Assembly (NCBI GenBank): GCA_049324835.1 | Contig: JBMOMT010000043.1 | Location: 226,758 to 290,757 of the forward strand | DNA from: JBMOMT01 sp049324835 | GTDB lineage: Bacteria; Chloroflexota; Anaerolineae; CAYNKW01 | Direction of reading: 5' to 3' | DNA: 64,000 nucleotides | Part shown: one piece after another, positions 25,638 through 36,392 of the stretch | Layout of the letters: every line of letters starts with the position of its first letter | How positions within the stretch are numbered: position 1 is the first letter of the stretch | The notes under the pieces: model-generated | What the model was told of the DNA's origin: nothing | The model's input: the letters and a program-made list of their open reading frames with translations, nothing else | Database searches by the model: none | Program-made: the position numbers and the translations under genes

Positions 25638-26413
25638 AACGTGTACTGAGCGCCCTGATCCTCGGCACAGCCAGCCTCATTGGTCTGGCCTCGTTTCTGT
25701 ACCCCTTCTTTCAGGTCTCGGTGCAGGGGACATCCAGTGGTATGGCGCACGGCAGCGATGCGCCTTTCGTCTTTGGCGTTCTCATTCTTTTTTGTCTCGG
25801 CGCGGTGCTGGGCAACCTGGAATCGCGCCAGTTCAATTCCAAAATGGTCGCTGCTCTGGGTGTGCTCACTGCTGCCAACGCCGTGTTGCGGGCCGTGCCC
25901 GGCCCGGCCGGTTTTGCCGCCGTCTTTTTCCTGCCGGTACTGGTGGGTTATGTCTTTGGCCCGACCTTTGGCTTTTTGCTGGGCGCGCTCTCACTGCTGG
26001 TTTCTGCCTTGATCGGCGGCGGCGTTGGGCCATGGCTGCCTTACCAGATGTTTGCCTCTGGCTGGATCGGTTTGACCTCGGCGTGGTTGCCCAATCTCCG
26101 CCGTTGGCGACGGGTCGAAGTGGGTATGCTGACGCTCTGGGGATTGATCTGGGGTTTCTTTTTTGGCGCCATTATGAATCTCTGGTTCTGGCCCTACGCC
26201 TTTTCCGCCGGCAATGAGAGCATGTACTGGCAGCCTGGCATCAGTCTGACTGAGACACTGAAGCGATACGCTGCCTTTTACGGTCTCACCTCTTTTTGGT
26301 GGGATGTGGGGCGCGCCGGGGGTAACGCGCTGTTGCTGTTCTTTTTCGCCGCGCCCATCCTCAAATTGCTGCGACGGTTCGAGCGACGGTTTCATTTTGT
26401 TTGTGGGTCGTAA
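25634..26413 (+). CDS. ECF transporter S component, probably cobalamin-specific
   Basis: 259 residues with about six membrane helices. A Gly-rich central region (FGPTFGFLLGALSLL...GGGVGPWLPYQM) is typical of S components. Substrate is inferred from the riboswitch and the two transcobalamin-like genes: cobalamin or a precursor. Cobalt is less likely because no CbiM/CbiN-type sequence is present. The stop codon TAA is supplied by the left end of an inserted MITE; the ancestral stop would have been TAG at the same codon. Confidence 0.8.
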   Translation: MKRVLSALILGTASLIGLASFLYPFFQVSVQGTSSGMAHGSDAPFVFGVLILFCLGAVLGNLESRQFNSKMVAALGVLTAANAVLRAVPGPAGFAAVFFLPVLVGYVFGPTFGFLLGALSLLVSALIGGGVGPWLPYQMFASGWIGLTSAWLPNLRRWRRVEVGMLTLWGLIWGFFFGAIMNLWFWPYAFSAGNESMYWQPGISLTETLKRYAAFYGLTSFWWDVGRAGGNALLLFFFAAPILKLLRRFERRFHFVCGS

Positions 26414-26529
26414 CTGCTCACCCTCCCGCAGGTTGAGCAAGAATCATGCCTCCAGAGAGGGTTTTCATGGACCAAAGTTTAGGGGATGCGTATCCATCGA
26501 ACCTGTGGGAGGGTAGGCTGAGCAGTTAC
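26410..26529. mobile_element. MITE copy 1 (IS66-like ends, 120 bp)
   Basis: The element begins GTAACTGCTCACCCTCCCGC. It ends in the reverse complement of the same ends carrying a 5-base insertion (GCCTA). It is flanked by an exact 8-bp target duplication, TGTGGGTC (26402-26409 and 26530-26537). The same ends with a different core recur at 54818-54970. No transposase is encoded. Confidence 0.9.
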
Positions 26530-26576
26530 TGTGGGTCGTAGTAAAATCACTACACGAAAATCCCCTCCGCGTAAAG

Positions 26577-26605
26577 TTGGCGCGCCCCCCAGACTGTGTT
26601 ATAAT
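26577..26605 (+). promoter_or_regulatory. Promoter of the ParB-like/hydrolase fusion gene
   Basis: TTGGCG (26577-26582), 17-base spacer, perfect TATAAT (26600-26605). Confidence 0.75.
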
Positions 26606-26651
26606 CCATGCTGCCGACTCCAAGACACCTAAAGCCTCAAGATGAATAATT

Positions 26652-28649
26652 ATGAGCACCCAACCAATCGAATCTTCCGAATGGAGACAGGCCCGCAGAA
26701 CGGCGTTTCTTCAAGATGCCCTGGCAGCGCTCACGAATCGCCCTGCCGATCTTTTATCCTTTGAAGAGGTGCGTCAAAAACTGCACCTGCGAAACGTCCG
26801 GTACCTGGGGTTACAAAACGTGCCGTTGGCCCAGATCGTGGGCAGTGTGGGCCGTTACCGCGATTTCACCCGCGCCTTTTTTCCTCGCCAGGATGAGCTC
26901 AGCCAGCGGTGGCAACACATAGAACGGTTGACGAACATCGGCGGCGGGTTGCCCCCTGTCGAATTGTACAAGGTGGGCCAGATATTTTTTGTTCACGATG
27001 GCCATCATCGCGTTTCGGTTGCGCGCCAGCTTCAATCGCCTACCATTCAGGCCTACGTCTGGGAATACGAGACGCGCGTTTCTCTGGAACCCCAAACGGA
27101 TGTCAAAGACCTGTGGGTCAAGGCAGCCTATGCGACTTTTCTCGAACACACCGATCTGGATGGCCTGTGTCTCAGCTACAATCTCGAACTGTCCGATCCG
27201 GAAGGTTATACAGAATTACTACACGAAATCATTGGCTTCCAGCAGAACATTTCACTCATCGATGGGCAAACAGTGCCTTTCGATCAGGCTGTTGCGTTGT
27301 GGTGCGAGATGCACTACGCACCCATCGTCCAGATCATCCGCCAACAGGACATTCTGGTCGAGTTTCCAGGGCGCACAGAAACCGATCTCTATTTGTGGCT
27401 GCGTCGTCACCAGGAAGAGTTGGAGATGCGATACAGTCAGCGGGTGATGCTGGAGGAGGCTGCCGACGATCTGGCCAGGCGTTTTGCCGAAAAACCCTCG
27501 CCGGTCAGCCAGTTCAAACGGGTTGCAGAGCGGCTGGCCGAAGAGATGGGTGAATGGAGCGGTCGCCTGGCAGAGAGTATCGCACCGGGCGGCAGAGACG
27601 AAAACGATGCGCAGGCGGCAACAGCCTTGATGGCTGCTGTCCGGCAGGCGATTCCAGAGATGCCGCTGTGTCGCTTTCAGGGCACCTCACTGGCACAGTG
27701 GGAAACCTGGCGGCAGGAATTTGGCCAACGACTCTGGAACCTGCTGGGGGTTGGCGACTGGCCGTGGCAACCACGCAGTCGCGACGATTTATCACCCACT
27801 GTCGCAAAAGAGGTCGATCTGGGAGGCCTGCAGCGTCGACTGGTCTGGCTGCGCACCGAACCCGAGCTGCGAGTTCCGCTCTACCTCTTTATCCCCAAAA
27901 CCAACGAGCCATTACCCACCGTGTTGGTCTTTCCCGGCCACGGCACCATTGCCCAAACGGCCGGCCTGCGTCGATCTTATCAACGAGCCAACGCCCTGGC
28001 ATTGGCTCGCGCCGGTTTCGTGACACTCACCATAGAATTGCGCGGTTTTGGCATGTTGAGTGCAATGGGACACCTGCAAATCGACGCGGCTGCCAGACTG
28101 GTTGGGCGCACCTGGTATGGCCTGCTCGTTCACGATGCGCTGTGCGCCATCGATTACCTCCAAACCTGCCCAGAAGTGGATACCGATCGCATCGGCGCGG
28201 CCGGTATCGGGACCGGCGGCGCACTGACGCTCTACACTGCCGCTCTCGACGAACGGGTGCAAGTGGCGCTGGTCAACAGCTACCTGGGCAAGTACGTGGT
28301 CACCTGCCTGGACGAAGAACACTGCCCCTGCAACGACATCCCCGGCATTTTGCGCTACGCCGAAATGGGCGACGTCGCCGCCCTCATCGCTCCGCGCCCG
28401 GTCATGTTTGTCAACGGACGGCGCGACCCTTCCACGACGCTGGCCGCCCGAGAGAGTTTTACCATCATCAGGCAGATGTTTAGCTTTTTGGGGTTGCCGC
28501 AACGAACCAAATTGATCGAGCCGGAAAATCTGGGCCACCACTTTGACAACCAGTTGGCCATCAATTGGTTCCGCCGCTGGCTGTCACAACGATGGATCGG
28601 AAAACGGACCAATCGGGAACGGGAGAATGCCAATCGCACAGATGCCTGA
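26652..28649 (+). CDS. ParB/sulfiredoxin-like domain fused to an alpha/beta hydrolase lacking the nucleophile Ser
   Basis: 665 residues. The N-terminal region (about 60-140) has the ParB-like pattern VHDGHHRVSVARQL, followed by a helical region to about 330. The C-terminal 300 residues resemble acetyl-xylan-esterase/dienelactone-hydrolase proteins (VFPGHG, ELRGFG, a late acid in NGRRDPST, LGHHFD). The nucleophile elbow reads GIGTGG, where GxSxGG is expected, so Ser is replaced by Gly. The hydrolase part may be inactive or use other chemistry. The start has only a weak ribosome site. Function unknown; the N-terminal part resembles DUF4032-type proteins. Confidence 0.72.
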   Translation: MSTQPIESSEWRQARRTAFLQDALAALTNRPADLLSFEEVRQKLHLRNVRYLGLQNVPLAQIVGSVGRYRDFTRAFFPRQDELSQRWQHIERLTNIGGGLPPVELYKVGQIFFVHDGHHRVSVARQLQSPTIQAYVWEYETRVSLEPQTDVKDLWVKAAYATFLEHTDLDGLCLSYNLELSDPEGYTELLHEIIGFQQNISLIDGQTVPFDQAVALWCEMHYAPIVQIIRQQDILVEFPGRTETDLYLWLRRHQEELEMRYSQRVMLEEAADDLARRFAEKPSPVSQFKRVAERLAEEMGEWSGRLAESIAPGGRDENDAQAATALMAAVRQAIPEMPLCRFQGTSLAQWETWRQEFGQRLWNLLGVGDWPWQPRSRDDLSPTVAKEVDLGGLQRRLVWLRTEPELRVPLYLFIPKTNEPLPTVLVFPGHGTIAQTAGLRRSYQRANALALARAGFVTLTIELRGFGMLSAMGHLQIDAAARLVGRTWYGLLVHDALCAIDYLQTCPEVDTDRIGAAGIGTGGALTLYTAALDERVQVALVNSYLGKYVVTCLDEEHCPCNDIPGILRYAEMGDVAALIAPRPVMFVNGRRDPSTTLAARESFTIIRQMFSFLGLPQRTKLIEPENLGHHFDNQLAINWFRRWLSQRWIGKRTNRERENANRTDA

Positions 28650-28665
28650 AGCCACACCCGGCCTG

Positions 28666-28693
28666 TTGACAAAATCAAAAACAAGAGTAAAAT
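28666..28693 (+). promoter_or_regulatory. Possible promoter before the lipoprotein hydrolase
   Basis: TTGACA (28666-28671), 16-base spacer, TAAAAT (28688-28693). It would start transcription directly before the hairpin at 28724, so either transcripts are attenuated or the promoter is not real. Confidence 0.45.
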
Positions 28694-28723
28694 TGTCTGG
28701 TACGAGATACCGTAACCCATCGT

Positions 28724-28758
28724 CGGGAGTGCTGAGAGTTCAGCCTCCCGCTCTTTTT
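28724..28758 (+). terminator. Intrinsic terminator (or leader attenuator)
   Basis: GGGAG-T-GCTGA pairs with TCAGC-CTCCC around loop GAGT, with a bulged T, and CTCTTTTT follows. It lies 74 bases after the fusion gene and 17 bases before the next start codon. Confidence 0.8.
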
Positions 28759-28775
28759 CTGATAGACAGGCTCCT

Positions 28776-29957
28776 ATGACACTCTACACTATCAAACGTG
28801 CGCCGATAACACTGCTCGCGGCCGGCATCATACTGACAGGCGGATGCTCCAACGCTGTACGCCCCACCGGGCCGGCCGTTCCTGCACCCACCGACGCAGC
28901 GGTGATAGCCGCGGCGCCCACCGCGACGCCGCTGCCGACTCTCACCGCCACAGCCAGCCACACCCCCACCCGGATTCCCACGCCCACAGCCAGCCGTACT
29001 CCCACGCCCACTGCGACAGCAACGCCAACCCAAACTCCCAGCCCAACCGTCACCCCTACGGCCACACCCCATCCCATGGAGCCTTTTACCATCGAAGGGC
29101 TGAGAGCCCAGAGTTTTCCCGGCGGCCAGATCGAGATTCGCTGGACCTACACGACCACCGCGGCCTTTACCCGCTACTTTATCGCCTATCCCAGCACCGA
29201 TCCCCTGATCGACTCGGGCCATGCCCTGACCATCACCGGCGTCATGAACGTCCCGCACGGCCAGGGCCCCTTCCCGGTGGTGATCCTCAATCATGGCTAC
29301 ATTCCGCCGGAGCGGTATTGGAGCGGGGCGGATACGTTTTTCGCCTCCGAGTATCTGGCCCAACACGGTTACCTCACCATCGCACCCGATTTTCGCGGCT
29401 GGGGCGGCTCTGATAGCGGCAGCAACTTTTTCCGCACCGGCCTGGTCATCGATGCGCTCAACCTGCTCGGCTCTCTGCCCTCCCTGCCACAGGCCGATCC
29501 GCAGCGTGTGGGCATGTGGGGGCACAGCATGGGCGGCGGCGTGACCACCAAAGTCATGACCATCGATCCCCGCATCAAGGCCGCCGTGCTCTATGGGCCT
29601 GTCAGCGCCCAGGATTCCGAAAACATCCGGCGCTGGGGATTCGCAGGCCTCAGCAGCGGCATCGACGCCCTCACCGTGCGCGCCTACCTCCAGGCTACAA
29701 ACGACCCGGCGTTTCTGCGGCGCACCTCGCCCATCCATTACCTGAATTTTGTCACCGCGCCCGTGGAAATTCATCAGGGCGCAGCCGACGACGTGACACC
29801 GCCTGAATGGGCCCAGGCCATCTACCAGGCTTTGCTCGATGAAGACAAACAAGTGACCTATTTTGAATACCCCGGTCAGGGTCACGCTTTCCAGGGGGAA
29901 GCCTGGAACCTGTTCATGCAACGCACCAGCCAGTTTTTTGACACCCATTTGAAATAG
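28776..29957 (+). CDS. Alpha/beta hydrolase lipoprotein (prolyl-oligopeptidase-like)
   Basis: 393 residues. A lipoprotein signal ending in LTGGC is followed by a Thr/Pro stalk of about 75 residues built of TPT-like repeats. The catalytic domain (about 105-390) has the nucleophile elbow GHSMGGG, an acid in the GAADD segment and a late His in GQGHAF, a full triad. The fold is close to dienelactone hydrolase/dipeptidyl peptidase types. It would act outside the membrane on esters or peptides; the substrate is unknown. It ends 11 bases before the DUF255 gene, so they may be cotranscribed. Confidence 0.85.
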   Translation: MTLYTIKRAPITLLAAGIILTGGCSNAVRPTGPAVPAPTDAAVIAAAPTATPLPTLTATASHTPTRIPTPTASRTPTPTATATPTQTPSPTVTPTATPHPMEPFTIEGLRAQSFPGGQIEIRWTYTTTAAFTRYFIAYPSTDPLIDSGHALTITGVMNVPHGQGPFPVVILNHGYIPPERYWSGADTFFASEYLAQHGYLTIAPDFRGWGGSDSGSNFFRTGLVIDALNLLGSLPSLPQADPQRVGMWGHSMGGGVTTKVMTIDPRIKAAVLYGPVSAQDSENIRRWGFAGLSSGIDALTVRAYLQATNDPAFLRRTSPIHYLNFVTAPVEIHQGAADDVTPPEWAQAIYQALLDEDKQVTYFEYPGQGHAFQGEAWNLFMQRTSQFFDTHLK

Positions 29958-29968
29958 GAGTCGCACAA

Positions 29969-32050
<2,082 letters not shown>

Positions 32051-32100
32051 TATAATCCGCACGCGCAACCCAACAGAGAAAACTCGACGAGGAGGAGTAC

Positions 32101-33009
32101 TTGGAACGGACACAAGCCTACAATCCAGGGCCCATCGCCCGAGCTTGGACGGCGATCAAGCCCTACATCGAAGTCACCAAGCTGCGGCTCGTCTTTCTGC
32201 TGGTCTTTACGGCTGTGGGCACGCTCGTTGTCGCGGCGGCAGAGCAGCCCATTTCGCTGGGGCGGCTCACTCAGGCGCTGATAGCCATCATTGCCGGCAC
32301 CGCCGGCGCCAACACCATCACCTGCTACATCGACCGCGACATCGATGCTGCCATGGAGCGCACCTGCCACCGGCCCATCCCCTCGGGGCGCATCTCTCCC
32401 CCTGAACGGGCTCTCTACTGGGGCCTTTTTCTGGCCGTCCTTTCGCTGGCGCTGGCCCTCTCTATCAATTTTCTCTCGTTTTTGGCCATTCTGCTGGGAT
32501 TACTCGATAACGTGGTGGTTTACAGCCTGCTGGCCAAGCGGCGCAGCCCACTGAACATCATCTGGGGCAGTTTCAGCGGCGGCCTGCCGGCCGTGTTCGG
32601 CTGGACAGTCGTAACCAACCGCCTCGACTGGCTGCCACTGTTGGTAGGGGCCATCGTTGTGCTCTGGACGCCAACACACATCTGGAACCTGGCGATCTTT
32701 TACTCCCAGGATTACCAAAAAGTCAAAGTGCCCATGCTACCCGCTGTCTATAAATTGCAGGCAACGCTCTATTGCATTGCAGCGACGGTGGTGCTGATGG
32801 TGATCTTTTCCCTCGTTCTACACGTGGTGGGTGGCTTTGGGGCCATTTATTTCTGGACCGCTCTTATCACCGGGGTGTTGCTGGCCCTGGCCAATCTGTA
32901 TCTGGTTCGTAAACCCTCACGCGAACTGGCCTGGCGACTGTTCAAACTCTCCAGCCCTTATCTGTTCGTACTGATCCTGGCCATGATGATCGATGCCAGC
33001 ATCGGCTAA
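32101..33009 (+). CDS. ctaB: Protoheme IX farnesyltransferase (heme O synthase)
   Basis: 302 residues, UbiA-type integral membrane prenyltransferase with about eight or nine helices. The prenyl-diphosphate/Mg motif is YIDRDIDAAMERT near residue 78-90; the second Asp-rich loop is around YSQDYQKVKVPML. It makes heme O from heme B, needed for heme-copper oxidases. The start is TTG 32101 with GAGGAGG five bases upstream. Its stop overlaps the convergent leuB stop. No oxidase gene lies in the window, and its presence beside Wood-Ljungdahl genes is a metabolic contrast. Confidence 0.92.
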   Translation: MERTQAYNPGPIARAWTAIKPYIEVTKLRLVFLLVFTAVGTLVVAAAEQPISLGRLTQALIAIIAGTAGANTITCYIDRDIDAAMERTCHRPIPSGRISPPERALYWGLFLAVLSLALALSINFLSFLAILLGLLDNVVVYSLLAKRRSPLNIIWGSFSGGLPAVFGWTVVTNRLDWLPLLVGAIVVLWTPTHIWNLAIFYSQDYQKVKVPMLPAVYKLQATLYCIAATVVLMVIFSLVLHVVGGFGAIYFWTALITGVLLALANLYLVRKPSRELAWRLFKLSSPYLFVLILAMMIDASIG

Positions 33010-34088
33010 CCGGCCAGCAACGCTTCGACAACCCGATCCCCCATCTCTTGTGTCGCCATCACCGGCCAACCGGGTGCAGCGATGTCGGCGGTGCGGCAGC
33101 CGGCATCCAGCACAGCCGAAACAGCCTTTTCCACCGCCTGCGCCTCAGCCTCCATAACCAGCGAATGGCGCAACAACATGGCTGCGCTCAGAATCGCCGC
33201 CAGTGGGTTGGCCACACCCTTACCGGCGATGTCGGGCGCGGAGCCATGCACCGGCTCGTAGAGGCCAAAACACCCCTCGCCCAGCGAGGCCGACGGCAAC
33301 ATGCCCATCGAAACAGCCAGCACCGAGGCCTCGTCACTCAGAATATCACCAAACAGGTTGCCGGTGAGGATCACGTCGAACTCTCGGGGGCGTTTGACGA
33401 GGTGCATGGTGGCTGCATCCACCAGCAGATGCTCCAGCACCACGTCGGGATACTCCAGGGCCACCTCCTGCACCACCGAGCGCCACAGACGCGAGCAGGC
33501 CAGCACGTTGGCCTTGTCCACAGAGGTCACCTTGCGCCGCCGCTGGCGGGCCAGATCAAAGGCCACGTGGGCGATGCGTGTCACCTCGGCGCGGGTGTAA
33601 ACCATGGTATCCACTGCCCGTTCGGTGCTCTCTACCCTGGGCTGGCCGAAATAAATGCCACCGGTAAGCTCGCGGACCACCATCAGATCCACACCTGCTA
33701 CCAGTTCACGTCGCAGCGGTGAGACATTTGCCAGTGATGGGTGTAACCAGGCCGGGCGCAGGTTGGCGAACAGGCCCAGCCCCTGACGCAGTTCTAACAA
33801 TGCCTGCTCCGGACGCACACGAGCCGACGGATCGTCGAAACGGGGATCACCCACCGCACCCAAGAGCACGGCGTCGGCGGCCTTGCACAGCGCCAGCGAG
33901 GCCCCCGGCAGTGGATCGCCGGTGCGCTCGATGGCTACGCCGCCGATCATGCCCTTCTCCAGCGAAAAGTGACGCCCAAATCGCTCTGCCACAGCGCGGA
34001 GCGCCTTTTCCGCCTCGTGGATCACTTCGGCGCCGATGCCATCGCCTGGCAACACGGCAATGCGGTATCGCTCTTTGTGTCCTGCCAA
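33006..34088 (-). CDS. leuB: 3-isopropylmalate dehydrogenase
   Basis: 360 residues. It oxidises and decarboxylates 3-isopropylmalate in leucine synthesis, using NAD. Motifs: LPGDGIG at the N terminus, LFANLRPA, VRELTGGIYFGQPR (LeuB-type substrate loop), DILSDEAS with metal-binding Asp, and HGSAPDIAGKG. The start is TTG 34088, five bases after AGGAGG. No leuA, leuC or leuD is adjacent. It ends overlapping ctaB. Confidence 0.95.
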   Translation of the reverse strand: MAGHKERYRIAVLPGDGIGAEVIHEAEKALRAVAERFGRHFSLEKGMIGGVAIERTGDPLPGASLALCKAADAVLLGAVGDPRFDDPSARVRPEQALLELRQGLGLFANLRPAWLHPSLANVSPLRRELVAGVDLMVVRELTGGIYFGQPRVESTERAVDTMVYTRAEVTRIAHVAFDLARQRRRKVTSVDKANVLACSRLWRSVVQEVALEYPDVVLEHLLVDAATMHLVKRPREFDVILTGNLFGDILSDEASVLAVSMGMLPSASLGEGCFGLYEPVHGSAPDIAGKGVANPLAAILSAAMLLRHSLVMEAEAQAVEKAVSAVLDAGCRTADIAAPGWPVMATQEMGDRVVEALLAG

Positions 34089-34097
34089 GTTTACCTC

Positions 34098-35159
34098 CTA
34101 CAGTTCAACGCGGCAACCCACGCCGGGGATATCGCTGGCAATGAGCCAGCCATCCTCAAACAAAAAACCGGGCGTTGTTGGATCGTCCACCAGATCGAAA
34201 TGGCCGTCCAGATCGCCGTAGCGGATATTGGGGCTGCTGAGGGCAAAACCCAAACCGGCGGCAATGAGTAATGCCGGTTCATTGACGCATCCCACCATCG
34301 TGGACATCCGAGCGGCCCGGGCGATCGCATCCACCTGGCAGGCTCGACGCAACCCACCACAAGTGGTGAGTTTGACACTCAGGCCGTGAGCGGCCCGGTG
34401 GTGGGCAATCTCGAGCGCCGAAGCCGGCCCGGTCACGCTTTCATCGGCCAGGATGGGCACCGGACTGCGCCGGGTGACCTCTCGCAAGGCTGCCACATCT
34501 GCGGCGGGTGTGGGCTGTTCCAGCATCTCTAGCCTGCCATCCAGCGCCCGGGCCACGTCGAGGGCTTGCGGCACGTCGTAGCCCTGGTCGGCATCGAGGC
34601 GCAGCGAGATACCGGGCAGAGCATCGGCCACAGCCAGCACCCGCCGCACGTCCTCTTGGGCGTCCTGGCCGCCCTTGAGTTTGATGATGCGGAACCCCTG
34701 CCGCGCACGCGCCTGAGCCATCTCCACCGACTCACTCACCGTAGCCAGACTGAGGGTGATAGAAGTCTGGATACGATGGCGATACCCTCCCAACAAGCGG
34801 TAGAGAGGCAGGCCGGTGACCAGCCCCAACAGATCGTGAAAGGCCATGTCAAAGGCGCACAGAACCGGAGGACAATTCTCAGCCACGGCGGCCAGCTCGG
34901 CCAGGGCAAATTCGGTGTTGAGCGGACTCAGATCGCGGGCCACGTCGGCGCAGGCTTGAAAAAGCCTCACCACCTCTTCCAGAGGCTGATCGGTCACAGT
35001 GGGGTCAACGGCAGCGCATCCCCAGGCCAGATGGCCCTGCCGTGTCTCGACACGGAGCAAGACCGCCGCTGTGCTGTCCACCGCCCCCCTGCGAGCCACT
35101 CGATATGGCACACTCAGGTGCAACTCGATGGGAATCACCTCTACACGTGTAATTTGCAT
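34098..35159 (-). CDS. Enolase-superfamily epimerase (dipeptide epimerase/muconate cycloisomerase-like)
   Basis: 353 residues. The catalytic pattern of the muconate-lactonizing subgroup is present: KLKGG (about residue 165), the three metal ligands in RLDADQGY, LEQP and ADES, and a second Lys in SVKLTTCGG. In the family these two Lys remove and return an alpha-proton. L-Ala-D/L-Glu epimerases (peptidoglycan peptide recycling) are the nearest guess. ATG 35159 is chosen because of GGAGG/AGAGG just upstream. It lies nine bases before leuB, probably in one transcript. Confidence 0.85.
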   Translation of the reverse strand: MQITRVEVIPIELHLSVPYRVARRGAVDSTAAVLLRVETRQGHLAWGCAAVDPTVTDQPLEEVVRLFQACADVARDLSPLNTEFALAELAAVAENCPPVLCAFDMAFHDLLGLVTGLPLYRLLGGYRHRIQTSITLSLATVSESVEMAQARARQGFRIIKLKGGQDAQEDVRRVLAVADALPGISLRLDADQGYDVPQALDVARALDGRLEMLEQPTPAADVAALREVTRRSPVPILADESVTGPASALEIAHHRAAHGLSVKLTTCGGLRRACQVDAIARAARMSTMVGCVNEPALLIAAGLGFALSSPNIRYGDLDGHFDLVDDPTTPGFLFEDGWLIASDIPGVGCRVEL

Positions 35160-35299
35160 GGCCTCTCCTCCACAACCTTTTCCGCCTGCAATCAACTGTA
35201 GTGGTGTGGGATACTCGCACAGAGCAGCCCTGCACAACGTGCCAGAGCTGCTCTTTTGAACTGCCCTCGATACGATTTGAAACGCTCAGGCCAAACCGC
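35160..35299. other. Gap between acsE and the epimerase gene
   Basis: 140 bases. It contains an inverted repeat, AGAGCAGC with GCTGCTCT, around 35219-35257. TTTT follows on the plus strand only, so it would terminate plus-strand rather than minus-strand transcripts. No gene is seen. Confidence 0.5.
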
Positions 35300-36232
35300 T
35301 CACATCGTGAGGTAGGACTCGGCAAAGATGATCTTGTTCTGAAGGATCTGCACTGTCTTGAACACTGCCGCCTGCTCCGGGTCGTCCATATCGACCACGC
35401 CCGGATCCAGAGCTTCCATGGTCGCCACGGAATCGTACAGGTTCACCAACAATCGACCCAGGCCGGTGCTGGTATCCCGCGTCTCGACCAGGCGAATGAA
35501 ATCGTTCTGAGCTGTGTCGAGTGGATCCAGAATGGCCGAATCCAACCCTGCGGCCATCAGCATCACCAGATAGACCCGGTTGATGAGACTGCGCTTCTCG
35601 TGGGGCACCTGATTGGAGACATTGCTCAGGCCGACGGTGGTCATGGGCGCCGGGTCCCACATCATCTTGAGCATACGAATGGTCTCGATGGCCTCCGGCA
35701 CGTACTCTTGTGAGCCGGCCACCGTCAGGATGAGGGGATCAAAATAGATCTTGGGCATTTCGATGCCGTATTCCAGGATGGCCGGCACCAGGATTTCCAT
35801 GGCGATGTTGATGCGCTCGTCGGCGTGGACCGGAATGCCGGCTTTGGTCATCGTGAGAGCGATGACATTGGCATTAAATTCGGCGGCCAGTGGCATCACT
35901 TCCTGGATCCGATCCGGCATGGCTGAAACCGAGTTGATAAATGCCTCGATGCCCAGCTCCTGGCAACGCTCCAGCCCGGCCCGGATGGCCTCGGCGTTAG
36001 TCGTATCCAATGAGAGTGGTTTTCCCGGTACCGCTTCGTGCATGATATCGACCATCCAACGCATCACTTCGGGGCCATCTTTTTTGCGGCGACCGATGTT
36101 GAGGTCGATCACATTCGCGCCATGTTCCACCATGGTCTTTGCCAGCGCCTGCAACGGCGCAGGTTGGCGGTCGTTGACCGCGTTCTTGACGACGGTGGAA
36201 ATGATCTGAATGTTCTCACCAATAACCAGCAT
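35300..36232 (-). CDS. acsE: Methyltetrahydrofolate:corrinoid/iron-sulfur protein methyltransferase
   Basis: 310 residues of the pterin-binding TIM-barrel family. AcsE transfers the methyl group of methyl-THF to Co(I) of the corrinoid/iron-sulfur protein AcsCD. Motifs: VIGENIQ at the N terminus, HGANVIDLNIG, PLSLDTTNAEAI, INSVSAMPDR, and the later VGLSNVSNQVP with the Asn that contacts the pterin. ATG 36232 has GAGGAGG upstream and a clear promoter. It stands 3.2 kb apart from acsC rather than inside the acs operon. Confidence 0.95.
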   Translation of the reverse strand: MLVIGENIQIISTVVKNAVNDRQPAPLQALAKTMVEHGANVIDLNIGRRKKDGPEVMRWMVDIMHEAVPGKPLSLDTTNAEAIRAGLERCQELGIEAFINSVSAMPDRIQEVMPLAAEFNANVIALTMTKAGIPVHADERINIAMEILVPAILEYGIEMPKIYFDPLILTVAGSQEYVPEAIETIRMLKMMWDPAPMTTVGLSNVSNQVPHEKRSLINRVYLVMLMAAGLDSAILDPLDTAQNDFIRLVETRDTSTGLGRLLVNLYDSVATMEALDPGVVDMDDPEQAAVFKTVQILQNKIIFAESYLTM

Positions 36233-36342
36233 CTGTTTACCTCCTCGTATTCGGCTGCTGAAAAATATCGTGGTGGCAGTGCCCAGGGGGTTCACCCCAC
36301 CGCATCACAATCATCGCATGCCAGGCTTGTTCAGGCGGTCAC

Positions 36343-36371
36343 ATTTTAACCGGAAACACGGTCATTGTCAA
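36343..36371 (-). promoter_or_regulatory. Promoter of acsE
   Basis: Minus-strand TTGACA (36366-36371), 17-base spacer, TAAAAT (36343-36348). It lies between the GT39 gene and acsE. Confidence 0.82.
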
Positions 36372-36392
36372 CTTGAAGTGGGCCATGCCACT

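Noticed and set aside
25634..26413. Cobalt-specific (CbiMN-type) transporter
   Set aside because: No CbiM or CbiN features are present, and the operon carries transcobalamin-like proteins, so cobalamin is the better substrate.
28697..28758. A thiamine (TPP) riboswitch, because CTGAGA occurs in the leader
   Set aside because: The letters belong to a simple hairpin terminator; the other conserved parts of the TPP aptamer are absent.
28740..29966. Minus-strand frame of 408 codons opposite the lipoprotein hydrolase
   Set aside because: It is a shadow: the Gly/Val-rich part is the reverse of the Thr/Pro stalk.
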